This document shows, one piece after another, positions 1 to 6,777 of a stretch of DNA of 8,219 nucleotides. The stretch's first letter is position 1; each line of letters begins with the position of its first letter. Location: the NCBI GenBank assembly GCA_018970625.1, contig JAGWVZ010000137.1, forward strand, positions 1 through 8,219. The letters are read 5' to 3'. The position numbers and the translations under genes are program-made. The DNA is from Myxococcales bacterium. GTDB lineage: Bacteria > Myxococcota > Bradymonadia > REDH01. The notes under the pieces were generated by a model. It was not told where the DNA came from. It ran no database searches and saw nothing but the letters and a program-made list of their open reading frames with translations.

Positions 1-165
1 GACCGTTTCGAACAGGCACGCAGACCCCTGCTGGCCGACGGCTTCGATCGCTGGAACGAGCTCCTGCAACAACGACAGGTACTCTATGAACGATGCAGCC
101 TCTGCATCGACACAGACGGGCGATCGGTCGACGAACTCGCGAGGGTCATCAATGACCACCGCTGA
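1..165 (+). CDS. aroK: Shikimate kinase, C-terminal end (5' partial)
   Basis: Frame 1 is open from the window edge to a TGA at 163-165 and gives the last 54 residues of a protein. They match the C-terminal end of shikimate kinase, which phosphorylates shikimate with ATP in the cytoplasm, upstream of chorismate. The visible signature is an RPLL motif (residues 8-11 of the fragment), then a helix ending in QRQVLYERC. In this family the R-x-x-L-Y element carries an arginine that contacts shikimate. A closing segment follows, of the form I-D-T-D-x-x-S-V-D-E-L-x-x-V-I. The P-loop and N-terminal core lie outside the window. The stop codon falls 14 nt inside the aroB start, so the two genes are probably translationally coupled. 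The assignment rests on these short motifs plus the aroB neighbour, since aroK-aroB is a very common arrangement. Confidence 0.85.
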   Translation, partial: DRFEQARRPLLADGFDRWNELLQQRQVLYERCSLCIDTDGRSVDELARVINDHR

Positions 166-1288
166 ACTCTCCGTCGTCGTTCGTACGCCTGACCACCAGT
201 ATCCCTGTATGGTGGTGCCCGGCGATGCCACCGAGCTGGTGCGCACGCTACAGTCAGTCGTGGGCGAACGCCCTGTGTTTGTGGTCATCGACGACGCCGT
301 GGATGCTGCTCACGGCCAGGCGCTGCGGGCCGCGATCGATGCCTCCACGCTGCGCGTGCACCATGTGGCAAGGGTTCAGGGCGGCGAATCATCGAAGTCA
401 TGGGCTTCGGTTCAGTCACTTCTGGATACCTGGCTCGGTGTTCCGATCACGCGCAGGTCGGTCGTGGTCGCTTTCGGTGGCGGCGCAGTCGGCGACAGCA
501 CAGGGTTCGCGGCGTCGCTGGTGCTGCGTGGGGTGCCTGTGGTTCAGGTGCCCACGACGCTCCTCGCGATGGCCGACGCATCGATCGGCGGCAAGACCGC
601 CATCAACACCGATGCGGGCAAAAATCTGGTCGGTACTTTTCATCATCCGATCGCGGTCGTGGCCTGGCCCGCCGCCCTGAGCTCCCTTCCTGTTGACGTC
701 GCCCGCGGTGGACTCGCCGAAATCGTCAAGTGCGCTATCCTCGAGAGCGAAGCCGCGCTGGTGGGACTGGAAGCGGACGCTGCCGCCCTTCGTGCACTCT
801 CGCCCGATGCCGTGCGACGCGGCATCGCTCTGGCGTGTCAGGTGAAAGCACGCATCGTCGAAGCCGATCCCTCTGAGGCAGGGCTGCGCAAGCTGCTGAA
901 TCTTGGGCATACCTTCGGCCACGCAGTCGAACGCATTCATGGGTACGGAAACATCTCGCACGGTGATGCCGTGGCGATCGGTCTCGACATGGTGTGTCGC
1001 TTGGGTGAGTCGCTGGGCGTAGTACCCGCCGCCATCACGCAGCGAACCCGTTCTTTGCTTGATGCGCTGGGCTTTGATGTGGCTCCCCCGACGGCCCCCG
1101 CTTCGGTATGGCTCGAAGCCATCGGCGTCGACAAGAAGCGGGAAGGCTCGGCCATTGAATTTGTATTTCCCCGGGATTGTGGTCAGTGTGTTCTGCAACG
1201 GGTGGAACTTCCCGTCGTAGAGGCCTGGCTTGAAACGTCTGTCTGTATGCCTGTTGCTCCCTCCCCAGGAGCCTCACATGTTGGTTAG
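152..1288 (+). CDS. aroB: 3-dehydroquinate synthase AroB
   Basis: This enzyme converts DAHP to 3-dehydroquinate, the second step of the shikimate pathway, using NAD+ and a divalent metal in the cytoplasm. From ATG 152 it has 378 residues, slightly long for the family (about 350-370). Seen in the sequence: the NAD-binding glycine motif GGGAVGD (residues 109-115), then RGVPVVQVPTTLLAMADASIGGKT (126-149), and AGKNLVGTFHHP (155-166). The family's three metal ligands are recognisable as E190 (in GLAEIVK), H253 (in LGHTFGHA) and H270 (in SHGDA). An ATG at 86 is also in frame, but 152 is preferred: it has a GAGGG seven bases upstream (141-145), overlaps the aroK stop in the usual way, and avoids a 22-residue low-complexity extension. 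The C-terminal 15 or so residues after ETSVC look non-conserved. Function is firmly assigned; only the start is open. Confidence 0.96.
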   Translation: MTTAELSVVVRTPDHQYPCMVVPGDATELVRTLQSVVGERPVFVVIDDAVDAAHGQALRAAIDASTLRVHHVARVQGGESSKSWASVQSLLDTWLGVPITRRSVVVAFGGGAVGDSTGFAASLVLRGVPVVQVPTTLLAMADASIGGKTAINTDAGKNLVGTFHHPIAVVAWPAALSSLPVDVARGGLAEIVKCAILESEAALVGLEADAAALRALSPDAVRRGIALACQVKARIVEADPSEAGLRKLLNLGHTFGHAVERIHGYGNISHGDAVAIGLDMVCRLGESLGVVPAAITQRTRSLLDALGFDVAPPTAPASVWLEAIGVDKKREGSAIEFVFPRDCGQCVLQRVELPVVEAWLETSVCMPVAPSPGASHVG

Positions 1289-1292
1289 GAGG
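1287..1292 (+). promoter_or_regulatory. Shine-Dalgarno site of the lipoprotein gene
   Basis: AGGAGG sits here, six bases before ATG 1299, and overlaps the last two bases of the aroB stop codon TAG (1286-1288). It decides in favour of 1299 as the main start. A second, weaker AGGAG at 1267-1271 is likewise six bases before the in-frame ATG 1278, which lies inside the 3' end of aroB. Either site would allow ribosomes finishing aroB to reinitiate on the lipoprotein gene. Confidence 0.75.
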
Positions 1293-1298
1293 CCCCCT

Positions 1299-2096
1299 AT
1301 GCGCTCCATCCTTTCTGCAGCCCTGATGCTTGGCGTGACTGGCCTGTTTGCCGGCTGCGCTGAAGACATTCCGGAGATCCGGATCGTCGCCAACAAGCCC
1401 CTCAGCGACGATTGCCTGCCATCGGCCAACCAGAGCTCTGAGTTCATCGCCCGCGGTGTACTCGACCTGTTTATCACCGATCAGTATGTGATCGCTCCGC
1501 TGGTGACCAACACCATGGTGCCGTCCGAGACCGTACAGTTCGTCGGTGGAGCGGCGGGCGCCGCCGGTGGTCTGACCGGCACGCGCTGGGAGGCGAACAC
1601 GGTGACGCTGACCCGAGCTGTGGCAGAATTTACCGGTCCCGAGAATCTGGGTGTTCCCCTGCCGCGGTCGCTGAACCTCACGGTTACCGGCTCTGCGGCT
1701 CCGGGCGCCAGCGTGGCGCTGACGCTTCAGGTGGTGACAGCCAACGTCGCCAACCTGCTTCGTTCTTCGGCGCTGCTCGCCAATCCGGGTCAGAGCATCA
1801 CCATTCTGGTGAAGCTGAAAATGTTCGGTGTCACGACGGCCGGCAACGAAGTCGACTCCAACGAGTTCGTGTACCCGATTGAAGTGTGCAACGGTTGCTT
1901 GCTGGATTACCCCGCAGAAGCCATTGATCCGGCGTTCCCCGCCCCCAACTGCCGGGTCACCGACGGTTTCAGCAGCGCAGATTCCGAGCTGCCATGCTTC
2001 CCCGGTCAGGACGTGACGGTGGATTGCCGAGCCATTTGCCCGCTGGTGCTGGGCAATGAAGACCGCGATCCCGATGGTCTTTGCTCCTCGTTCTGA
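1299..2096 (+). CDS. Cysteine-rich lipoprotein of unknown function
   Basis: I do not recognise a named family. From ATG 1299 the protein has 265 residues and begins with a lipoprotein signal peptide: a short basic start (MRS), a hydrophobic core, and a lipobox LFAGC with Cys20 as the lipidated residue. The residue after it is Ala, not Asp, which by the E. coli rule favours outer-membrane sorting (inference). Residues 45-195 look beta-rich, with an Ala/Gly stretch FVGGAAGAAGG at 81-91 and no membrane segment. The C-terminal third is cysteine-rich: C197-x-x-C200, C218, C233 (in PCFPGQD), C243, C247 and C262, plus C39 near the N-terminus. That makes eight besides the lipidated one, compatible with four disulfides. 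The last 15 residues are acidic. The gene begins 10 nt after the aroB stop and is probably co-transcribed with it. ATG 1278 is an alternative start that would add seven residues. Confidence 0.85.
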   Translation: MRSILSAALMLGVTGLFAGCAEDIPEIRIVANKPLSDDCLPSANQSSEFIARGVLDLFITDQYVIAPLVTNTMVPSETVQFVGGAAGAAGGLTGTRWEANTVTLTRAVAEFTGPENLGVPLPRSLNLTVTGSAAPGASVALTLQVVTANVANLLRSSALLANPGQSITILVKLKMFGVTTAGNEVDSNEFVYPIEVCNGCLLDYPAEAIDPAFPAPNCRVTDGFSSADSELPCFPGQDVTVDCRAICPLVLGNEDRDPDGLCSSF

Positions 2097-2102
2097 ACCG
2101 TG

Positions 2103-2132
2103 GCAGGGCGCGGGAACGCTCCACCGCCCTGC
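2103..2132 (+). terminator. Candidate terminator hairpin after the lipoprotein gene
   Basis: GCAGGGCG (2103-2110) is the exact reverse complement of CGCCCTGC (2125-2132), giving an 8-bp GC-rich stem with a 14-base loop. It starts six bases after the lipoprotein stop codon and lies between two convergent genes, where a terminator is expected. The downstream T-tract is poor (ACAGTTTC), so intrinsic termination may be weak or the hairpin may mainly protect the 3' end. Confidence 0.45.
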
Positions 2133-2158
2133 ACAGTTTCGCCCCGCACCTTACGCTT

Positions 2159-3247
2159 TCAGTGGGTGGCGGGTTCGGTCTTCCGGTGGCGATACGGGCG
2201 CCTGATCACGTCGTGTGTCCATCGCTCCCGGCCTTCAAAGGGGACGGCACGAATCGGGCATTCGTCCAGATCGCAACTGGAACACGCGCGGTCAGTGCAC
2301 GGCTCCAGATGAGACATCAGCTCGGTCTCGCCGCCAAACCGCTCTTCGCACGCGTACTCGATCCGTTCGCTGACCTCGTGTGATTGCTCCAGTGTCCAGA
2401 AGCGAGGCAACACGAGGTGAAGGTCAATGTGGATGCGCTGCCCAAGGCGGTGCACCTTGACATGATGAGGAGCGTTCCAGCCCGGCTCGCGCGTGGTTTC
2501 GAGCACTTCTCCGATGGCGTCCAGCAGATCCGGCACCGCCTCATCCATCAACGCACCGATGGCGCGGCGCAAGATGGAAACGCCGGTCGCCAACAGCCAC
2601 AGGGCCATGAGCAGGCCTGTGGCTGGATCCACCCAGTTCCATCCGGTGAACCGCACCAGCAAGAGACCCGCGAAGACACCGAGGGTGGTCAATGCGTCAC
2701 TCGTCAGGTGAGCGCCGTCGGCTTCCAGAGTGGGCGATTCGAGTCGCCTACCGGCTCGTTGCAGCTGCTGTCCGGAGACCATGGTCACGACACCGATGAG
2801 AACGGTCAGCAGCAGACCGGCGTCCAGTCGCTCAGGCGCGCGGGCATGAAACAGCTCCGGGATGGCAACCGCCATGATGGTGAGGGATGCGAGACAGATG
2901 AACGCACCCTCGAGTCCGGCAGAAAAATACTCGATTCGACCGTGCCCGTAAGGGTGCGTTTCGTCTCGGGGTAGAGTGGCGAGCCAGACGGAGAACAGCG
3001 CAAACGACGCGGTGACCACGTTGATGATGGATTCCAGCGCGTCCGAAAAGACGGCGGTCGAGTCGGTCAGGACCCATGCGGCAAACTTGGCTGCCGTGAT
3101 CAGGGCGCTGACGACAAGGGCAGCGACTGCCCATCGGAGCGCGGTATGCGGCCGCGTCAAGTGCACGACGCCGGTCGTGGGTGCGGCGGCGCCTTTGGCC
3201 GGGGGGAGGGACATGGGACTATCGGGGCTCGAAGCTGAACAGGCCAT
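2159..3247 (-). CDS. Cation diffusion facilitator (CDF) family metal transporter
   Basis: This is an inner-membrane transporter that exchanges divalent metal (Zn, Fe, Mn or Co) for protons, usually for efflux. The 362-residue protein has a hydrophilic N-terminus (about 1-36), six predicted membrane segments (about 37-58, 62-90, 112-132, 142-160, 181-200, 207-226), and a cytoplasmic C-terminal domain. Family signatures are SDALESIIN (68-76) in segment 2, HPYGHGRIEYFSAGLEG (98-114) after it, and HLTSDALTTLG (180-190) in segment 5. By my alignment the metal-site residues are H180 and D184 in segment 5, as usual, but E72 and N76 in segment 2, where most characterised members have His/Asp and Asp. 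The C-terminal tail carries a C-x4-C-x2-C-x4-C cluster (C317, C322, C325, C330). Metal specificity cannot be read from this. The start could instead be Met12 (ATG at 3214-3212); neither start has a clear ribosome site. The gene is convergent with the lipoprotein unit and divergent from sucA. Confidence 0.93.
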   Translation of the reverse strand: MACSASSPDSPMSLPPAKGAAAPTTGVVHLTRPHTALRWAVAALVVSALITAAKFAAWVLTDSTAVFSDALESIINVVTASFALFSVWLATLPRDETHPYGHGRIEYFSAGLEGAFICLASLTIMAVAIPELFHARAPERLDAGLLLTVLIGVVTMVSGQQLQRAGRRLESPTLEADGAHLTSDALTTLGVFAGLLLVRFTGWNWVDPATGLLMALWLLATGVSILRRAIGALMDEAVPDLLDAIGEVLETTREPGWNAPHHVKVHRLGQRIHIDLHLVLPRFWTLEQSHEVSERIEYACEERFGGETELMSHLEPCTDRACSSCDLDECPIRAVPFEGRERWTHDVIRRPYRHRKTEPATH

Positions 3248-3282
3248 CGCGGGAATAACCGATGCAAAGCGTGAGGCAAGCG

Positions 3283-3295
3283 CAAGCGTTGCTTG
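3283..3295. repeat. Short inverted repeat at the sucA promoter
   Basis: CAAGC (3283-3287) and GCTTG (3291-3295) flank GTT and form a 13-base near-palindrome. It sits on the candidate -35 box of the sucA promoter and next to a tandem GCAAGC-GCAAGC (3276-3287). The position would suit an operator in the CDF/sucA divergent region, but the arms are only 5 bp and could be chance. Confidence 0.3.
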
Positions 3296-3320
3296 ACTGT
3301 ACTGATCCCCTCGCTAACCT
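3293..3320 (+). promoter_or_regulatory. Candidate sigma-70-type promoter for sucA
   Basis: TTGACT (3293-3298, five of six matches to TTGACA) is followed after 16 bases by TAACCT (3315-3320, three of six matches to TATAAT). If used, transcription would begin near 3327 and leave a 5' leader of about 120 nt before ATG 3446. That leader contains a small hairpin, GTCGC-GAA-GCGAC (3328-3340). I see no riboswitch or further structure in the rest of the 198-base gap. No comparable promoter for the opposite CDF gene was convincing. Confidence 0.4.
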
Positions 3321-3445
3321 CTCCGGCGTCGCGAAGCGACAAGTTGTTCAGTCCCTCGCGGATGCAATCTTGACCATCGCAGCGTGCGCCTTAGGCACTT
3401 CGGAACACGCCTTTCGGGCCCCCGGCCCCCTTACGAGCATCGACG

Positions 3446-6250
3446 ATGAATCACGACTTTGGAGCCAATCAGGGTCTGGTAGAAGAGCAGTTTCGCCACT
3501 TTGTGTCGAACCCTTCGGCCATTTCGGCTGACTGGCGGAACTTCTTTCAACGTCTGCCGAATGATACTCTGGAGTCCCTGCGTCGCACGGTGAGAGCCGT
3601 CGCTCCGCTGGCGTCCGCTCCCACCGCATCGTCGGCTTCATCGACGAGCCACACCATGTCCGGGACATCGCGCGTGGAGCTGGCATGGCGCGTGTCTCGT
3701 CTCGCCGTGGCTTATCGTTCGCGAGGCCATTATTACGCTTCGATCGACCCGCTCGACCTGTCTAACAAACCCGCCAGTGAGTTCGAGCCGCATCGATTCG
3801 GTATCGAAGCGGCTGACATGAACGAGCTGGTGGAGACGGACATCCCCGGCTTTGAGCGGGCGACAGTGGGCCAGCTGATCGCACACCTGAAGCAGACCTA
3901 CTGCGACACGGTCGGCTTCGAAATCATGCACGTTGAGAACCCGGAAGAGCGTCAGTGGTTGTTGGACCGCATTGAACGTCCGGGAGCTCGGCCCGTCGTG
4001 ACCGACGCCGAGCGCGTCTGGATGCTGGAACGACTCACCGATGCACAGGAGATCGAGCGTTTCCTTCACACGCAGTACGTCGGAGCCAAGCGCTTCTCGC
4101 TCGAAGGTCTCGATGTCCTGATCCCGATGCTGGAGTATACCCTCGACCTGTCGGGTGACGCCGGGGTTCGCGATGTCATCATTGGCATGGCGCACCGTGG
4201 CCGCCTCAACGTGCTCGTCAACACGATGCGCAAGAGCTTGCGCGAGTTGTTCACGGCGTTCAATGACCAGAACTCAACCGAGCTGGTCGGGCGCGGTGAC
4301 GTCAAGTACCACCTTGGTTACTCCAACGTGCATCGCACTCCCGGTGGGCGCGACGTGAACGTCTCGTTGTGCTTCAACCCGTCTCATCTGGAGTTTGTGA
4401 ATCCGGTGGTCGCGGGTCGCGCGCGCGCGCGCCTCGACAAATTGAAGGATACGACCGGTCGACAGGTGCTGCCGATCATGATTCACGGTGACGCGGCCTT
4501 CATTGGTCAGGGCATCGTTGTCGAGACGCTGAACCTTGCCAACCTGGACGGCTACCGCACGGGCGGTACCTTCCACATCGTTCTCAACAATCAGGTCGGT
4601 TTCACCACGTCGCCGTCCGATTCCCGCTCTTCGCGATACGCCTCGGACGTGGTTCGCTTCATGGGTGTTCCGGTGTTCCACGTGAACGCTGAAGACGTCG
4701 ATGCTGTTCGCTTTGCGACGCGGCTCGCTTCCGAATATCGCCAGACCTTTGGCCGCGACATCTGTATCGATCTGGTTGGGTATCGCCGCTTTGGCCACAA
4801 CGAAGGCGATGAGCCTCGCTTCACCCAACCGGTCATGTACGCGGTCATCGATAACCGGAAGACGCTTCGGGACGCGTTTGCCGAAGAGCTTCGGCAGAAA
4901 GGCGCCCTGTCGGCCGAGCAGGATGCGGCGATGGTCGATGCACGGCGCGACCGCATGATGAAAGCGCTCACCGAGGCACGCGAGAACCCAACCAGCAAAT
5001 TCCCGAAGCTCGAAGAAGAGCAGTGGCAGGGGTACTGTGGCGGTCCTGACGCCGCAACACCGGACGCCGATACGCGCGTGCCGCTCGTCAGTCTGCAGCA
5101 GATGGTCCACACCCTGACCAACATCCCCGCTGAGCGAAACGCTCATCCCAAGGTGCTCAAGGTCTACGAACAGCGCGCGCAGGCCGTCGACCCCAAGCAC
5201 GTCTTTGACTGGGGCACCGCGGAAATGCTCGCCTTCGGCTCGCTGGTGCGCGACGGTCACCGGGTGCGCATCACCGGTCAGGACAGCCGGCGCGGAACAT
5301 TCAGTCATCGTCACTCCTATCTGACCAATGTGTCGACGGGCGATTACTGGACGCCACTCAATCAGCTCTCCAATGGCTCCGGCTATTTCGAGGCATGGGA
5401 CAGCCCGCTCAGTGAGGCGGCGGTCATGGGCTTTGAGTATGGCTACAGCCTCGAAGAGCCACGCGCTCTCGTCATCTGGGAGGCGCAGTTTGGTGACTTC
5501 GCCAACGGCGCGCAGGTGATCATCGACCAGTTCATCGCCGCAGGTGAAGACAAGTGGAACCGCCTCACCGGAATGGTCCTCCTGCTGCCACACGGCTTCG
5601 AAGGTCAGGGTCCCGAGCACTCGTACGCCCGACTCGGCCGTTTCCTGCAGCTCTGCGCGGAAGACAACATGCAGGTCTGCGACGTAACGACCCCCGCTCA
5701 GTTCTTCCACCTGCTAAGGCGGCAGGTGCTTCGCCCGTGGCGCAAGCCCCTTGTCGTCATGTCTCCCAAGAGCCTTCTGCGTCACAAGCGCTGCGTCTCG
5801 ACGCTCGAAGACCTCGCGAACGGTAGCTTCCAGCGGGTGATCGGCGACACGTCAGGCACCTCGCCAGAATCGGCGCGCCGCGTTCTGCTTTGCTCGGGAC
5901 GCGTGTATTATGATCTGGAGCAGGAGCGCGAGACGCGAAAGGCCGTGGACACCCACATCATTCGTCTGGAGCAGCTGTACCCTCTCGACGCCCGTGCCAT
6001 TGCATCGATTCTCTCCGCGTATAAACCCGGCACCGAGCTCGTCTGGGTGCAGGACGAGCCGTGGAATATGGGTGCATGGTACTTCATCAAAGCGCGCCTT
6101 ACGGCACTATTTGGCGACGGACTGCCGCTGCAGTGTGTCGCGCGCGCTGAGTCGGCAAGTCCAGCGACCGGATCGAACGCTGCACACAAGTTCGAGGCGG
6201 CGCACCTCATGGACGCTGCATTCGGCATCGCCCCAGCGACCATAAGGTAA
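3446..6250 (+). CDS. sucA: 2-oxoglutarate dehydrogenase E1 component
   Basis: This is the thiamine-diphosphate-dependent subunit of the 2-oxoglutarate dehydrogenase complex (TCA cycle, cytoplasm). It decarboxylates 2-oxoglutarate and passes the succinyl group to the lipoyl arm of E2. At 934 residues it is about the size of E. coli SucA. Domains in order: an N-terminal E2-binding segment (FGANQGLVEEQF... to NFFQRLPND, about 5-40), an Ala/Ser/Thr-rich linker (about 51-75), the ThDP-binding core and the transketolase-like C-terminal half. Key motifs are GMAHRGRLNVL (247-257), FNPSHLEFVNP (310-320), and the ThDP site GDAAFIGQG (348-356) to NNQVGFTT (381-388). Also present are RRFGHNEGDEP (447-457), GQDSRRGTFSHRH (611-623), and LPHGFEGQGPEHSYAR (714-729). 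ATG 3446 is the first in-frame start and gives the expected N-terminus, though only a weak GAG (3435-3437) lies upstream. No sucB follows: the next gene is on the opposite strand. Confidence 0.98.
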   Translation: MNHDFGANQGLVEEQFRHFVSNPSAISADWRNFFQRLPNDTLESLRRTVRAVAPLASAPTASSASSTSHTMSGTSRVELAWRVSRLAVAYRSRGHYYASIDPLDLSNKPASEFEPHRFGIEAADMNELVETDIPGFERATVGQLIAHLKQTYCDTVGFEIMHVENPEERQWLLDRIERPGARPVVTDAERVWMLERLTDAQEIERFLHTQYVGAKRFSLEGLDVLIPMLEYTLDLSGDAGVRDVIIGMAHRGRLNVLVNTMRKSLRELFTAFNDQNSTELVGRGDVKYHLGYSNVHRTPGGRDVNVSLCFNPSHLEFVNPVVAGRARARLDKLKDTTGRQVLPIMIHGDAAFIGQGIVVETLNLANLDGYRTGGTFHIVLNNQVGFTTSPSDSRSSRYASDVVRFMGVPVFHVNAEDVDAVRFATRLASEYRQTFGRDICIDLVGYRRFGHNEGDEPRFTQPVMYAVIDNRKTLRDAFAEELRQKGALSAEQDAAMVDARRDRMMKALTEARENPTSKFPKLEEEQWQGYCGGPDAATPDADTRVPLVSLQQMVHTLTNIPAERNAHPKVLKVYEQRAQAVDPKHVFDWGTAEMLAFGSLVRDGHRVRITGQDSRRGTFSHRHSYLTNVSTGDYWTPLNQLSNGSGYFEAWDSPLSEAAVMGFEYGYSLEEPRALVIWEAQFGDFANGAQVIIDQFIAAGEDKWNRLTGMVLLLPHGFEGQGPEHSYARLGRFLQLCAEDNMQVCDVTTPAQFFHLLRRQVLRPWRKPLVVMSPKSLLRHKRCVSTLEDLANGSFQRVIGDTSGTSPESARRVLLCSGRVYYDLEQERETRKAVDTHIIRLEQLYPLDARAIASILSAYKPGTELVWVQDEPWNMGAWYFIKARLTALFGDGLPLQCVARAESASPATGSNAAHKFEAAHLMDAAFGIAPATIR
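4418..4432. repeat. Alternating CG tract inside sucA
   Basis: Fifteen bases of uninterrupted alternating C and G lie in the sucA coding region and encode the RARAR part of GRARARLDK (residues 324-332). Such tracts can adopt Z-DNA and are prone to 2-base slippage, which would frameshift sucA. Here the frame is intact on both sides. Confidence 0.8.
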
Positions 6251-6327
6251 GCGCCGAGCCGCGGATGGGCCCTCCCCGGGCAGAGAGTGCGAGAATTTCG
6301 CCGGGCTTTGACAGGGGTGCCCCTATC

Positions 6328-6355
6328 GAACGGCGGGCTTATCGCCGTTCAGTTT
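6328..6355 (+). terminator. Candidate terminator between sucA and apaG
   Basis: GAACGGCG (6328-6335) pairs exactly with CGCCGTTC (6343-6350) across a 7-base loop and is followed by AGTTTAAT, a short T-rich tract on the plus strand. It would end sucA transcription. The right arm overlaps the apaG stop codon (6349-6351 on the minus strand), so the hairpin lies at the very 3' end of both convergent genes and may act in both directions. Smaller hairpins precede it: GCCC-TCCCC-GGGC (6269-6281) and AGGGG-TG-CCCCT (6313-6324). Confidence 0.6.
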
Positions 6356-6738
6356 AATGCCCAGGGCTGAATCAGCGTGAATGAGGGGATCGTGACGGTA
6401 AACTCCTGTCCCGAGTCTCGCACCATCTCGTATGTCCCATTCATGGTGCCAAAGGGCGTATCCAGGGGGCAAGCGCTGGTGTACTCAAAACTCTCGCCAG
6501 GGATCAAACGAGGCGTCTCTCCTACCACGCCATCGCCCCGTACTTCGGAGACCTTGCCCTCGGCGTTCGTAATGAGCCAGTGACGCCTGACCAGACGTGC
6601 CGGGGTCTGGCCCTCGTTGTGAATCCGAATGGTATAGGCAAACAGCCAGGCCGATTGCAGGGGACGCGACATGGACGGGACATATTCGGAGACGACCTCA
6701 ACCCGAATGCCTTCGGTAGTCGCGCTGACAGGCTGCAT
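6349..6738 (-). CDS. apaG: ApaG domain protein
   Basis: This small single-domain protein of the ApaG (DUF525) family has a fibronectin-III-like beta sandwich fold. Its biochemical role is unsettled: in enterobacteria it sits in the ksgA-apaG-apaH cluster and mutants affect Co2+ resistance and Mg2+ efflux. The 129-residue length is normal. Conserved blocks are visible: WLFAYTIRIHNEG (31-43), RRHWLITNAEGKVSEVRGDGVVGETP (51-76), PGESFEYTSACPL (79-91), GTMNGTYEMV (97-106), and a final IPSFTLIQP. The GDGVVGE-x-P and PGE-x-F-x-Y-T-S elements are diagnostic. Here it is not beside ksgA or apaH: it faces sucA at its 3' end and diverges from the rRNA methyltransferase gene. No Shine-Dalgarno sequence is evident before ATG 6738, but the N-terminal length fits the family. 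Confidence 0.95.
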   Translation of the reverse strand: MQPVSATTEGIRVEVVSEYVPSMSRPLQSAWLFAYTIRIHNEGQTPARLVRRHWLITNAEGKVSEVRGDGVVGETPRLIPGESFEYTSACPLDTPFGTMNGTYEMVRDSGQEFTVTIPSFTLIQPWALN

Positions 6739-6777
6739 GTTGTATGGGGGGAGCGAGCGAGGAGTTACTGCTACACG

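Noticed and set aside
86..151. An N-terminal 22-residue extension of AroB from ATG 86
   Set aside because: It would lie entirely in the aroK coding region, is Ser/Thr-rich and unlike the family, and ATG 152 has a better ribosome site.
416..1198. A 260-codon open frame on the minus strand inside aroB
   Set aside because: Antisense shadow of a well-conserved gene with no family resemblance and no ribosome site seen.
2384..2974. A 196-codon plus-strand frame opposite the CDF gene
   Set aside because: The opposite strand encodes the clear CDF transporter; the translated product is charged low-information sequence without motifs.
3638..4195. A 185-codon minus-strand frame in the 5' part of sucA
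   Set aside because: Antisense to conserved SucA residues with no own signals.
4274..5710. A 478-codon open frame on the minus strand inside sucA
   Set aside because: It lies wholly antisense to a strongly conserved enzyme, has no recognisable domain, and is the usual by-product of GC-biased third positions.
6580..6777. A 66-residue N-terminal extension of the methyltransferase
   Set aside because: It runs antisense through apaG and has no similarity to RlmK; the recognisable protein starts after 6778.
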